Shown here: positions 40,091-47,724 of the stretch, in pieces
How the letters are laid out: each line of letters opens with the position of its first letter
Numbering within the stretch: the stretch's first letter is position 1
NCBI RefSeq assembly: GCF_003074055.1
Contig: NZ_CP029043.1
Location: 7,432,501 to 7,496,500 of the forward strand
Length of the DNA stretch: 64,000 bases
Source: Streptomyces nigra
Lineage (GTDB): Bacteria > Actinomycetota > Actinomycetes > Streptomycetales > Streptomycetaceae
Reading direction: 5' to 3'
The notes under the pieces: model-generated
What the model saw: the letters and a program-made list of their open reading frames with translations, nothing else
Told to the model about the DNA's origin: nothing
Databases searched by the model: none
Made by a program: the position numbers and the translations under genes

Positions 40091-40737
40091 CGTGCCAGGG
40101 GCGCTCCAGGCCGACCGTTCACCCACGGCGCCGTGGCCCTGCATTTCCCCGACCCCCTGCTGCCGGCCGGGAGGGCCGGAGACGCCGACGGTCACGAGGG
40201 GGACACAATGCCCATGGTCGGGCCCATGGCCGGCCCGACCACAACCCTCACCGCGGGCTCGCGGGGCTGCGGACATCCGCGTCATCTGCCGGCGTTCGGT
40301 CGGCGGATGACGTGAACGCCCGGCCGCCGCGCCCTTCCTGCCGCACCCCGGTGAGCGCGGTCCGCGGGTGCGCGACAGGACACCAACAGGCCCCGAGGGG
40401 GCTGCCTGCGCGTCGGTACACCTCGCTCTGCGTAACCGGACAACCGAGGCCATGGGGCGGTACTGCGCACCGGCAGCACTCGACGCGACTGCGCGCACGT
40501 CTCTGTCCGGTGCGCAGTCACGAACCGCGCGGCTGGCCCGCCGGACACCTCGGTCGGCAGATGATGACGGACCTGAGCCGAGCACGGTAGGTGTCATCAA
40601 GGCCCTCCGTCGGCCTGCGGTTTCGACGGGACGAAGCAGCTCTGGTCGTCACCGGTGAGGCAAGCGGTTCGTCACACGCCCTGACTCGGCGGCATTCCTG
40701 GGCCCCCCGACATGAGGGTGCGTGGCAGGTCGACAGT
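40091..40737. other. Intergenic, nothing recognised
   Basis: This 647-base stretch separates two convergent genes. Open frames are Arg/Pro-rich with no family. A CACGGCGCCGTG palindrome near 40120-40140 has no loop and is weak as a terminator. No RNA gene is seen. Confidence 0.35.
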
Positions 40738-41802
40738 TCATTGGATCAGGTCGGTGTGTGGATGGTCGGGGGAGGTCGGGCACACGTAGATCTGCATGTT
40801 GTCCGTGCTGCCTACTTCCACCCTTGTCGGCTGCGAGGGGTACCGGACCAGGCCGCGAGAGCCAGCGAGCGCGGTGGCCTGCTCTTCCTGCGGCGCCCAA
40901 CTGCGACCCTCACCACCGTTCCACTCCCGGGAAGCAATCGTCAGCAGCGGGACCATCTGGACTCCGCAGGTAGCACAGTGACGGGGGATGGGATCGGTGC
41001 GGCCCCAAGGTGGCCAACCACCGACCTTCCAGCCGGGTGCGTTGCCCAGATGAAGGGAGTAGAACTCGCGCGGATAGGGCGCGTAGGAGCTGTCCAGGCC
41101 GGCACCGGCCGTCTGCCACCTGTTCCAGTCCTCCAGCATCCGCTGCAGCTCCGGGCTCAGATCCAGGCTGTTGGGGTACTCGGTGATCGCCTCTGGCGCC
41201 AGCACGCAGGGCTCTGGCACATAACCCGGATAGTCCGCCTCGTACGGTTCCGGCGGTGTGCTGTGGATGTCGCCGACCTCCGCGGCCGACCGCCAGAACA
41301 CCGCAGTCGCCGGCTTGCAGTCCGGTTCGTGTTCGTACGGGCACCATAGAACCTGAAGCAGATCGGCCTGCCCGGGCGGCCGCAGCAGGGGTATGTCACG
41401 CAGGAACAGCTGGGCTACGGGCAACAGCGGGACCGGGCATTCGGCGGGCCAGGGAGGGCCGGCGTCGAGCCACGCGGCAGCGCGTTCCTCGAGCGCTTCC
41501 TCCTCGGGCGTGTACGCCGGAGGCCGGTCATCAGGGCGCCACCAGGACTGCAGCCGTCTTTGGCGCCGCACCTCGGTCAGCGACTCACGAAATCCAGTGT
41601 CCACGTGCAGATGCACGTCTTCGCAGTGCGGCCACGGCTCCCCTGCCGGCCACAGCAACGGGCCGCCGACCGAGCTGTCCCTGACCGAAGGCGACCCCGG
41701 ACGTGGGTGCAATCGGATGGCAGGTCGGGCCAACGGGGCCAGTTCCGGGAAGACCGCGGTCACCTGGACGGGCCGCGGCGGAGTAGTACGTACGAAAGCC
41801 AT
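40738..41802 (-). CDS. DUF1963 (YwqG-like) family protein, copy 2
   Basis: The ATG at 41802 (MAFVRTTPPRPVQ) is chosen because it matches the start of the paralogue at 4458, rather than the longer open frame. About 354 residues. Shared blocks with copy 1: the N-terminal TTPPRP and FPELAPL, VGGPLLWPAGEPWPHC near 50, WKVGGW, a C-A-T-C pair near residue 285, TIASREWNGG, and SPDHPHTDLIQ at the end. Two divergent copies in one window suggest a duplicated or exchanged module. Function unknown. Confidence 0.65.
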   Translation of the reverse strand: MAFVRTTPPRPVQVTAVFPELAPLARPAIRLHPRPGSPSVRDSSVGGPLLWPAGEPWPHCEDVHLHVDTGFRESLTEVRRQRRLQSWWRPDDRPPAYTPEEEALEERAAAWLDAGPPWPAECPVPLLPVAQLFLRDIPLLRPPGQADLLQVLWCPYEHEPDCKPATAVFWRSAAEVGDIHSTPPEPYEADYPGYVPEPCVLAPEAITEYPNSLDLSPELQRMLEDWNRWQTAGAGLDSSYAPYPREFYSLHLGNAPGWKVGGWPPWGRTDPIPRHCATCGVQMVPLLTIASREWNGGEGRSWAPQEEQATALAGSRGLVRYPSQPTRVEVGSTDNMQIYVCPTSPDHPHTDLIQ

Positions 41803-42160
41803 GCCGGTGATCCTGTCACCAGCCACCGACAGTCCGCTGCGGCCTCAACCCGCATCACCGCTCAACCAGCCACAACGCCCACCGACCCGGCCACGGTGAC
41901 GACAAGCCTGCCTGCGTGACGACTGTCGTGCCTCAGCTCACAGACCTCCGTAGATCATTTACGGGACAGCCCCTACTGCTGTGACCGGGCAGGTTCGCGA
42001 GCCGGTGATCTCTTCGGCCCGCACCTCGCGGCGGTTCCGGTTCCTTGCGGTTCTTCGTGGACCGGGCGGACGACAGGATCAGGAGCGCCAGCCGCCTCCC
42101 CGACACAGGCGTGCCGGGCCGGACGGTGCCGCGGCTGCGACCTCCGTCCGGCCCGGGGTC
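41803..42160. other. Intergenic, nothing recognised
   Basis: This 358-base space lies between the DUF1963-like gene and the 3' end of the CobW gene, both on the minus strand. No clear terminator, RNA gene or third gene is seen. Confidence 0.4.
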
Positions 42161-43342
42161 TCAGGTGTGGCTCACGAGCCGTGGGTGCTCGTACTCGCAG
42201 GCGTCGTCGATGCCGTGGGTGTCCCAGGCGGGGAAGGGACTGTCCGGCGGCAGCTTCTCACCGTCGTCCGTCAGGCATTCGGTGAGCGCCGAGTGGAGCG
42301 CTTCGGCGTCCAGGTGGGTGCCGATGAAGACCAGTTCCTGGGCCTCGGTGCCACCGGAGTCCTGGGCGGGGGAGGGCTCGAAGCGTGCGACGGAGCCGGC
42401 CTGGGACCACAGGCCCGTCACGAGCGGGCGGTCGGCCAGGGTGAAGAAGCCCTTGGACCGCAGGATCTCCCCGTACCGTCCGCTGTCCATCCCCTCGGTG
42501 ACGAACTCCCACAACCGCACGGGGTGGAAGGCCCGTTCCGAGCGGAAGACGGTGGAGGAGATGCGGTACTCCTCCGTCTCGGGGACATGGTCGCCGTTGA
42601 GCTCCATGAGCCAGCCATGTGCTTGCTGAGCCCGTTCCAGGTCGAACAGACCGGTGCCCAGGACTTCCCTGCCGTCCACGTGCCCGTGCACGGCCGACAC
42701 GATGCGGGCCGCCGGGCTGAGGCGGGTGAGGGTCGCCCGCAGCCGGTCGGCGGCGGACGCGTCGACCAGGTCCAGCTTGTTGAGGACGATGACGTCCGCG
42801 AACTCGATCTGGTCCATCAGCAGGTCGCTGACGGTGCGTTCGTCGTTCTCGTACTGGTCCAGGCCGCGTGCGACCAGGTCGTCGCCACCGGCCAGTTCGG
42901 GGAGGAAGTTGGCCGCGTCGACGACCGTGACCATCGTGTCCAGGCGGGCGAGGTCGCCCAGCGTGGCGCCGTCGTCACGGGCGAACGCGAAGGTCGCCGC
43001 GACCGGCATGGGCTCGGAGATGCCGCTGGACTCGATGAGCAGGTAGTCGAACCGGCCCTCGCGGGCCAGTCGGTCCACCTCGACCAGGAGGTCGTCACGG
43101 AGGGTGCAGCAGATGCACCCGTTGGTCATCTCGACCAGCTTCTCCTCCGTCCGTGACAGGGCGGCCTCGCCGCCGCGCACCAGCGCCGCGTCGATATTGA
43201 TCTCGCTCATGTCGTTGACGATCACCGCGACGCGGAGCCCTTCGCGGTTGGTCAGCACATGGTTGAGCAACGAGGTCTTTCCGGCGCCCAGGAAGCCCGA
43301 GAGGACCGTCACCGGCAGCCGCGTGGGCGCGGGCTCAGCCAT
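42161..43342 (-). CDS. CobW/COG0523-type zinc metallochaperone GTPase
   Basis: A 393-residue G3E P-loop GTPase. GFLGAGKTS at residues 16-24 is the Walker A site, GCICC at 75-79 is the CxCC metal site of the COG0523 family, NKLD near 190 gives guanine specificity, and the C-terminal CobW domain follows (RISSTVFRSERAFHPVRLWEF). Zur-controlled members (ZNG1/YciC-like) deliver zinc to essential enzymes when zinc is scarce. Its start overlaps the stop of the L32 gene (overlap of eight bases), so it is co-transcribed from the Zur-box promoter upstream of L32. Confidence 0.92.
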   Translation of the reverse strand: MAEPAPTRLPVTVLSGFLGAGKTSLLNHVLTNREGLRVAVIVNDMSEINIDAALVRGGEAALSRTEEKLVEMTNGCICCTLRDDLLVEVDRLAREGRFDYLLIESSGISEPMPVAATFAFARDDGATLGDLARLDTMVTVVDAANFLPELAGGDDLVARGLDQYENDERTVSDLLMDQIEFADVIVLNKLDLVDASAADRLRATLTRLSPAARIVSAVHGHVDGREVLGTGLFDLERAQQAHGWLMELNGDHVPETEEYRISSTVFRSERAFHPVRLWEFVTEGMDSGRYGEILRSKGFFTLADRPLVTGLWSQAGSVARFEPSPAQDSGGTEAQELVFIGTHLDAEALHSALTECLTDDGEKLPPDSPFPAWDTHGIDDACEYEHPRLVSHT

Positions 43343-43505
43343 CGGGGCGCAGCAGGCCGCGCTCGTACGCCTTGGCCAGACGCCGAGGGACCAGGTGGGC
43401 CACGCCGTCGACGGTGACGGGGACCAGTTGGGGCGTCGCCGCCTTCCATCGGGCGCGGCGGTGGCGAGTGTTGGAGCGGGACGTCTTCCGCTTGGGAACA
43501 GCCAT
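43335..43505 (-). CDS. rpmF: Ribosomal protein L32, zinc-free (C-minus) form
   Basis: A 56-residue protein (MAVPKRKTSRSNTRHRRAR...) starting at ATG 43505 after GGAGG. L32 normally carries a CxxC...C(x)nC zinc ribbon in its second half; here the region reads KAATPQLVPVTVDGVAHLVP with no cysteines, so it is the zinc-independent paralogue. In actinobacteria such copies replace zinc-binding forms when zinc is low. The Zur box lies 49 bases upstream, inside the promoter spacer, with a TAGAGT -10-like element at 43546-43551. The gene is too short for many ORF cut-offs. Confidence 0.93.
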   Translation of the reverse strand: MAVPKRKTSRSNTRHRRARWKAATPQLVPVTVDGVAHLVPRRLAKAYERGLLRPDG

Positions 43506-43545
43506 GGGAAGTGACCTCCTCGGTGAGTGCGTGGGTGCGACCAGG

Positions 43546-43574
43546 ACTCTACATGAAAATGGTAACCATGAGCA
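43546..43574 (-). promoter_or_regulatory. Zur box and promoter, L32-CobW operon
   Basis: TGAAAATGGTAACCA (43554-43568) fits the actinobacterial Zur box (TGAAAATGATTTTCA-like) with several matches in both arms. On the minus strand TAGAGT (43546-43551) serves as a -10, TGCTCA as a weak -35, and the box fills the 17-base spacer, so bound Zur would block RNA polymerase when zinc is plentiful. Leader to the L32 start is about 33 bases with a normal ribosome site. Confidence 0.7.
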
Positions 43575-43730
43575 GAAGGGCTTCCTTGGCGCCGCGTGCG
43601 CATCCCTGGGGGCAGGTGTGCCGCCCGGGGTGGCGGGTGCCGTGGTCGGGCGTGGTGGGGTCGTGGATACGCCCGGTCGTGGCTCCGCCGAGCCGCGACC
43701 GGGCGCCTGCCTTCCGGGGTTACCCGGCGG

Positions 43731-44036
43731 TCACCAGGACGACTTGGTGACTCCGGGAAGGAATCCGGCGTGTGCCTGCTCACGCATCCGGACGCGGGAG
43801 AGGCCGAACTTGCGCAGGTGCCCGCGGGGTCGGCCGTCCACGCTGTCGCGGTTGCGGACCCGGGTCGCGCTGGCGTCGCGCGGCTGACGGCGCAACTCTG
43901 CGACGGCTGCGGCGCGTTCGGTGTCCGGGGTGCTGGAGCGGCGGATGATCCGCTTGAGTTCGGCGCGGCGGGCGGCGTGTCGCCCGACGATCTCCTTGCG
44001 CTTCTCGTTCTGTGCGATCTTGCTCTTCTTCGCCAT
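43731..44036 (-). CDS. rpsN: Ribosomal protein S14, zinc-free (C-minus) form
   Basis: A 101-residue S14. The usual zinc-binding CxxC...CxxC is absent, and the longer form with RDASATRVRNRDSVDGRPRG is the C-minus type; the C-terminal GLSRVRMREQAHAGFLPGVTKSSW matches the family. It replaces the zinc-binding S14 under zinc limitation. Its start overlaps the L28 stop by one base (TGATG), so L28-S14 form a minus-strand pair from the Zur-controlled promoter near 44322. Confidence 0.93.
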   Translation of the reverse strand: MAKKSKIAQNEKRKEIVGRHAARRAELKRIIRRSSTPDTERAAAVAELRRQPRDASATRVRNRDSVDGRPRGHLRKFGLSRVRMREQAHAGFLPGVTKSSW

Positions 44037-44272
44037 CAGACCTTCCCTCCCCGGGCGCGGATGCGGGCGACCGCAGCCTCGACGCCGATGCTGTCGACGG
44101 TCTTGATCGCCTTGGCGCTCAGTGTCAGCCGGACGTGCCGGCCCTCGCTCGCCAGCCAGTAGCGCTTGCTCTGGATGTTCGGGTCGAAGCGGCGCGAGGT
44201 GCGCCGGTGCGAGTGGGAGATCTTGTTGCCGAAGCCCGGCTTGGCGCCGGTCAGTTGGCAGTGGGCGGACAA
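44036..44272 (-). CDS. rpmB: Ribosomal protein L28, zinc-free (C-minus) form
   Basis: A 78-residue L28. The start is TTG at 44272 (TTGTCCGCCCAC), with AAGGCAGG seven bases upstream. The N-terminus MSAHCQLTGAKPGFGN has a single cysteine, versus CxxCG in zinc-binding L28, so it is the C-minus copy. It shares a divergent Zur-controlled region with L33. Confidence 0.92.
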   Translation of the reverse strand: MSAHCQLTGAKPGFGNKISHSHRRTSRRFDPNIQSKRYWLASEGRHVRLTLSAKAIKTVDSIGVEAAVARIRARGGKV

Positions 44273-44313
44273 GGGGTTACCTGCCTTTTCGTAGTCGGGT
44301 CACGGGTTCTGGT

Positions 44314-44348
44314 TTTAGAAATGAAAACCGTTGTCATATATTACCGGC
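44314..44348 (+). promoter_or_regulatory. Zur box and leaderless promoter, L33 / L28
   Basis: TGAAAACCGTTGTCA (44322-44336) is a Zur-box palindrome. TATATT (44337-44342) immediately follows and the L33 ATG at 44349 is six bases later, so the L33 mRNA is probably leaderless and the operator fills the promoter spacer. The L28 gene on the other strand starts 50 bases from the box and may share it. The -35 is weak (TTTAGA region), as often in actinobacteria. Confidence 0.7.
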
Positions 44349-44513
44349 ATGGCACGCAACGAACGCCGCCCCGTCATCAAGCTCCGCTCCACCGCCGGCA
44401 CCGGCTTCACCTACGTCACCCGCAGGAACCGCCGCAACGAGCCGGACCGGATGGTGCTGCGCAAGTACGACCCGATCGCCCGCAAGCACGTCGACTTCCG
44501 CGAGGAACGCTGA
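44349..44513 (+). CDS. rpmG: Ribosomal protein L33, zinc-free (C-minus) form
   Basis: A 54-residue L33 starting at ATG 44349. The zinc-type CxxC near residues 25-30 is replaced by TYVTRRNRRN, so it is the zinc-independent copy. It heads a plus-strand unit, L33-L31-CobW-like-S18, from the leaderless Zur promoter. Separated from L31 by 47 bases with a purine-rich site before its start. Confidence 0.93.
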   Translation: MARNERRPVIKLRSTAGTGFTYVTRRNRRNEPDRMVLRKYDPIARKHVDFREER

Positions 44514-44560
44514 CCCGTCCGTGGCCTCCACCCGACCTCTGTGACCTCGAAGGACACCTC

Positions 44561-44815
44561 ATGAAGCCCGCAATCCACCCCGCCTACGGCCCCGTCGTCT
44601 TCCGCGACCGGGCGGCGAACTACGCCTTTCTCACCCGCTCCACCATGACCAGCGACAAGACGATCGAGTGGGAGGACGGCAACACCTACCCGGTCGTCGA
44701 CGTCGAGATCTCGAACATGAGCCACCCCTTCTACACCGGCACGGCGCGCGTCCTGGACACCGCCGGACGGGTCGAGCGGTTCGAGCGCCGTTACGGCCGG
44801 ATCGGGGAGAAGTGA
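44561..44815 (+). CDS. rpmE2: Ribosomal protein L31 type B (zinc-free)
   Basis: An 84-residue type B L31 (MKPAIHPAYGPVVFRDRAAN). Type B has no CxxC and is expressed under zinc limitation in place of zinc-binding type A. Features: SNMSHPFYTGT and VERFERRYGRI are the family blocks. Its stop overlaps the CobW-like ATG (TGATG). Confidence 0.94.
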   Translation: MKPAIHPAYGPVVFRDRAANYAFLTRSTMTSDKTIEWEDGNTYPVVDVEISNMSHPFYTGTARVLDTAGRVERFERRYGRIGEK

Positions 44816-45966
44816 TGGAGAGGCAGGCCCGGTTGCCCGTCGTGATCGTCGGCGGGCTGCACTCCGCGGCGCGAAAGGAAGCCGTGGATGGTCTGCTGCG
44901 CACCGTGCCCGGCAGCACCGCACTCCACCACGACCTGTCCGCCGCGGCCGACGGCACCGTGCTCCGCCTGGTGCGGGACGCCTCGGGAGAGCTGTCCCGC
45001 GGCGTCACGCCGCTCATCAACGACTGCGCCTGCTGCGCTCTGCGCGAGGATCTGGTGCCCGAGCTGGAGCGGCTCGCCGACAGCGGCCTCACCCGGCTCG
45101 CCGTCGTCGAACTGTGGGACTCCGTCGAGCCGAGGGCGATGGCCGAAGTCATCGCCGCACATGGCGCCGGCGTACTCGAACTCACCAACGTGATCACGGC
45201 CGTCGACCCGGCGCTCGTCCTGCCCTGCATCGGCAACGGCGACGACCTCGCCGAGGCGGGCCTCGCCGCAGCGGCCACCGACCAGCGCACGGTCGGCGAC
45301 ACCTGGGCCCGGCAGCTGGAATACGCCCCCGTCCTCGCCGTCGTCGACAGCGACCTGGCCGATGACGAGGACCGGGCACTGCTCACCCAGCTCCACCCGA
45401 CTGCCCGCCGGGCGCCGGCTGGATCAGCAGAGCTCGCCCAACTGGCCTTCGCGGGCTTCGATGTCGAAGCCGCGGCCGCCGCACAGCACCCCGCCTGCGC
45501 CCTCCTCCCGCAGGACGCCGACGAGGCCGGCGTCGCCACCTTCGTCTGGCACCGCGCCCGGCCCTTCCACCCCGAACGTCTCTACCAGGCGCTCGAGGAC
45601 CTGTGCTGCGCCGCCGCCCGCAGTCGCGGCCGGTTCTGGCTCGCCGACCGCCCCGACACCCTGCTCGCCTGGGACTGCGCCGGTGGCGCCCTGTGCGTGG
45701 AGAGCACCGGACCGTGGCTCGCCGCACTGCCGGACGCCGCCTGGGAGATGGTCCCGCCCGTGCGCCGGGCGGCCGCCGCGCTGGACTGGCACGACGAGCA
45801 CGGCGATCGCTGCCAGCACCTGGTCTTCACCTCACCCGGCCTCGACCGGGACAACATCGAGCAGCTCCTGGACTCCTGCCTGCTCACCGACACGGAGTAC
45901 GCCGCAGGCCGGGAGGTGTGGAAGCACCTGCCGCGCGCCTTCGACGCCCTTCTCGACGCCGCCTGA
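44815..45966 (+). CDS. CobW-like protein lacking the P-loop
   Basis: A 383-residue relative of the COG0523 family. The CxCC-type site DCACC is kept (Cys71, Cys73, Cys74), followed by LRED and ELERLADSG blocks and a recognisable C-terminal CobW domain (FVWHRARPFHPERLYQALED). But the Walker A is gone: residues 13-22 read GGLHSAARKE instead of GxxGxGKT, and NKxD is not seen (DSDLADDED in its place). It may bind zinc without hydrolysing GTP. It overlaps L31 and lies 59 bases before S18 in a Zur-controlled unit. Domain call is firm; function is inference. Confidence 0.85.
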   Translation: MERQARLPVVIVGGLHSAARKEAVDGLLRTVPGSTALHHDLSAAADGTVLRLVRDASGELSRGVTPLINDCACCALREDLVPELERLADSGLTRLAVVELWDSVEPRAMAEVIAAHGAGVLELTNVITAVDPALVLPCIGNGDDLAEAGLAAAATDQRTVGDTWARQLEYAPVLAVVDSDLADDEDRALLTQLHPTARRAPAGSAELAQLAFAGFDVEAAAAAQHPACALLPQDADEAGVATFVWHRARPFHPERLYQALEDLCCAAARSRGRFWLADRPDTLLAWDCAGGALCVESTGPWLAALPDAAWEMVPPVRRAAAALDWHDEHGDRCQHLVFTSPGLDRDNIEQLLDSCLLTDTEYAAGREVWKHLPRAFDALLDAA

Positions 45967-46025
45967 CCGCCTCGGCACAGGCAGGCACCCGCAAAGAACC
46001 GACCCGACGTACCAAAGGAACCCTG

Positions 46026-46262
46026 ATGGCCCGCCGTCACGACCCCCGCAAGCCGCTCAAGTCGTCTCCGAACCCCCTCGACGCGGCAGGAATCACCTAC
46101 ATCGACTACAAGGACACCGACCTGCTGCGGAAGTTCATCTCCGACCGCGGCAAGATCCGCAGCCGCCGCGTCACCCGTGTGACCGCCCAGCAGCAGCGGC
46201 AGATCGCCGCCGCCATCAAAAACGCACGTGAGATGGCGCTGCTGCCCTACTCCAGCAGGTGA
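46026..46262 (+). CDS. rpsR: Ribosomal protein S18, zinc-free (C-minus) form
   Basis: A 78-residue S18 starting at ATG 46026. The zinc-binding CxxC near the N-terminus of the other form is absent (ARRHDPRKPLKSSPNPLDAAG). Core motifs IDYKDTDLLRKFISDRGKI and RSRRVTRVTAQQQRQ are normal. It ends the L33-led unit. A terminator-like hairpin overlaps the pseudogene just downstream. Confidence 0.93.
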   Translation: MARRHDPRKPLKSSPNPLDAAGITYIDYKDTDLLRKFISDRGKIRSRRVTRVTAQQQRQIAAAIKNAREMALLPYSSR

Positions 46263-46308
46263 CGCCGGGTGAGCGGAGCACGGCATCGGCTCCGACGTCG
46301 ACAGCGAG

Positions 46309-46514
46309 GAGCCCCGGGCGGTTCGCGAACGCGAGGCGGTCGCCCTGGCCGCGCAGGGTCTGTGCAACAGCGAGACCGCCGACCGCCTGGTCATCAGTCC
46401 GGCGACCGCCAAGACCCACATCACCGGGCCATGACCAAGCTCCACGCCCGCGACCGTGCTCAACTCGTGGTTTTCGCCTATGAATCCGGCCTGGTGACTC
46501 CAAGCGGCTCCTAA
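46309..46514 (+). pseudogene. NarL/LuxR response-regulator HTH fragment, frameshifted
   Basis: Frame 1 reads REREAVALAAQGLCNSETADR then LVISPATAKTHITGP and a TGA at 46432-46434. A second frame continues with MTKLHARDRAQLVVFAYESG and ends LVTPSGS at 46512-46514. Together they match the LuxR-type C-terminal HTH (about 65 residues, LTPREREVLAL...TAKTHV-RAMTKL). A one-base deletion near 46424 (expected AAC, present AC) explains the break. The receiver domain is absent. It lies directly after S18 and has no start, so it is a relic. Confidence 0.75.
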
Positions 46515-46528
46515 AGACAGAGCCGCTT
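46502..46528. terminator. Hairpin after the L33-S18 unit
   Basis: AAGCGGCTC (46502-46510) pairs perfectly with GAGCCGCTT (46520-46528) around a nine-base loop. No U-tract follows, which is usual for actinobacterial terminators. It overlaps the end of the LuxR pseudogene. A weaker CCACC-GAAA-GGTGG hairpin follows at 46536-46549. Confidence 0.5.
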
Positions 46529-46986
46529 CCAGGTGCCACCGAAAGGTGGGTGCCGGGACGGGCCATCAGCCGGACCAAGTGAGCCCGTAGGCACGTGCGG
46601 GACCACGAACGACTTTCCCAGCACCGCGAAGCGCGGTCTGGACATCGATCACCCTGATGACCCGCCGCCTGACCCGGCCGCTGGATGGAACGGCCCGTAC
46701 CGTCACCACCTCCCCGGACTTCACGAGCTCCGCCAGAAATAGGTCCTTGCACTGTCTCCCTGAAGCGGGGGCGAACGTGGTCACGCCCGTCTTCGCGGCG
46801 GCTCCGGCCGCCGACGCACTGCCACGAGGCGTGAGAGATCGTCCGGCCCGCGCGGACCGTCCGCCCGACGGAGTGGGGAATCGCGGTCATTCCCGACACG
46901 CATGGACTGGACCGGGTCACCCGGACCGGTCGGGGCGCTGCCAGGGTGGGGCCGGACGGCTCACCGCGGCGACGGGCGCCGACGCC
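46515..46986. other. Intergenic, no gene supported
   Basis: About 470 bases between the S18 end and the 3' end of the TIGR03943 gene. A minus-strand frame at 46566-46784 (LAELVKSGEVVTVRAVP) has some protein-like composition but no family and no ribosome site, so it is not called. No RNA gene is seen. Confidence 0.4.
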
Positions 46987-47724
46987 TCAACGCTCCTCGT
47001 ACGGGTCCGTCGGCTCGGTGATCGGCCGGACGTACGTGGCCTCCAGGACCGGGGGCCAGGCAGCCGCCGAGCCGAGCCGGCCTCTGGGGAACCAGGTGCC
47101 GGTCACCGTCACCCACGTGTCGGTCTCCGGTGCCCGCACGCCACGGACCTCCGCCATGACCGCCGTCGCGTCGGCCGCGCAGCACGCGACCCGCAGCCGG
47201 GTCACGTACCAGGTGCCGTCGTCGTCACGGGTGACGAAACCGGTGAGCCGCACCGTGCGGTCCCGCAGCGAGAAGCCGCTGTCGTACGCGGCCCGGGAAC
47301 CGAACTCGGCCAGGCTCAGCTCCACCGGGTCACGGGCAGGCAGTGCGGGGAAGGTGCCGACGAACTTCTCGGCACGCCCGGCTTCTTCCCGTGCCGCACT
47401 GTAAGAACCCAGCGCAGGAGGGGGGAAGCAGAGCAGGGCGACGGCGGGCAGGGCGAGCAGCCAGGCGACACGAGGAGCGCCGGCATGGGCGTGTGCGTGC
47501 TCAAGCTGACCGCGCCCGTCGGCCTTGTCGGCGCCCTCCCGTGCCGCTCGGGCCGTCAGCGCGCCTCGCACCAGACCGAGAAGCGCCAGCAGCGCACCGG
47601 AGGCGATCAGGTACGGCCGCAGTCCGGCCTGTACGTAACGGAGGTAGAGCTCGCTGAAGAGCGAGACGCGCAGCACCGCGGCGCCGACGAGCAGCAACAG
47701 TGCGGCGGAACCGTACTTCCTCAC
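46987..47724 (-). CDS. TIGR03943 family protein (permease partner)
   Basis: A 245-residue protein from a GTG at 47724, in GTGA overlap with the permease stop. Two N-terminal hydrophobic segments (about 8-28 and 38-58), a His-rich cytosolic stretch (QLEHAHAHAG near 80) and a third segment near 95-112, then an extracytoplasmic domain (LTGFVTRDDDGTWYVTRLRVACCAADATAV). The Cys-Cys pair and His cluster suggest metal handling. TIGR03943 proteins pair with YraQ permeases; the pair in Zur contexts is thought to move metal or a metal ligand. Downstream of the L33-S18 unit and close to Azt, it probably belongs to the zinc regulon. Confidence 0.82.
   Translation of the reverse strand: MRKYGSAALLLLVGAAVLRVSLFSELYLRYVQAGLRPYLIASGALLALLGLVRGALTARAAREGADKADGRGQLEHAHAHAGAPRVAWLLALPAVALLCFPPPALGSYSAAREEAGRAEKFVGTFPALPARDPVELSLAEFGSRAAYDSGFSLRDRTVRLTGFVTRDDDGTWYVTRLRVACCAADATAVMAEVRGVRAPETDTWVTVTGTWFPRGRLGSAAAWPPVLEATYVRPITEPTDPYEER

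Noticed and set aside
46566..46784. 72-codon minus-strand frame after S18
   Set aside because: Some protein-like composition, but no ribosome binding site, no recognised motif and poor codon pattern.
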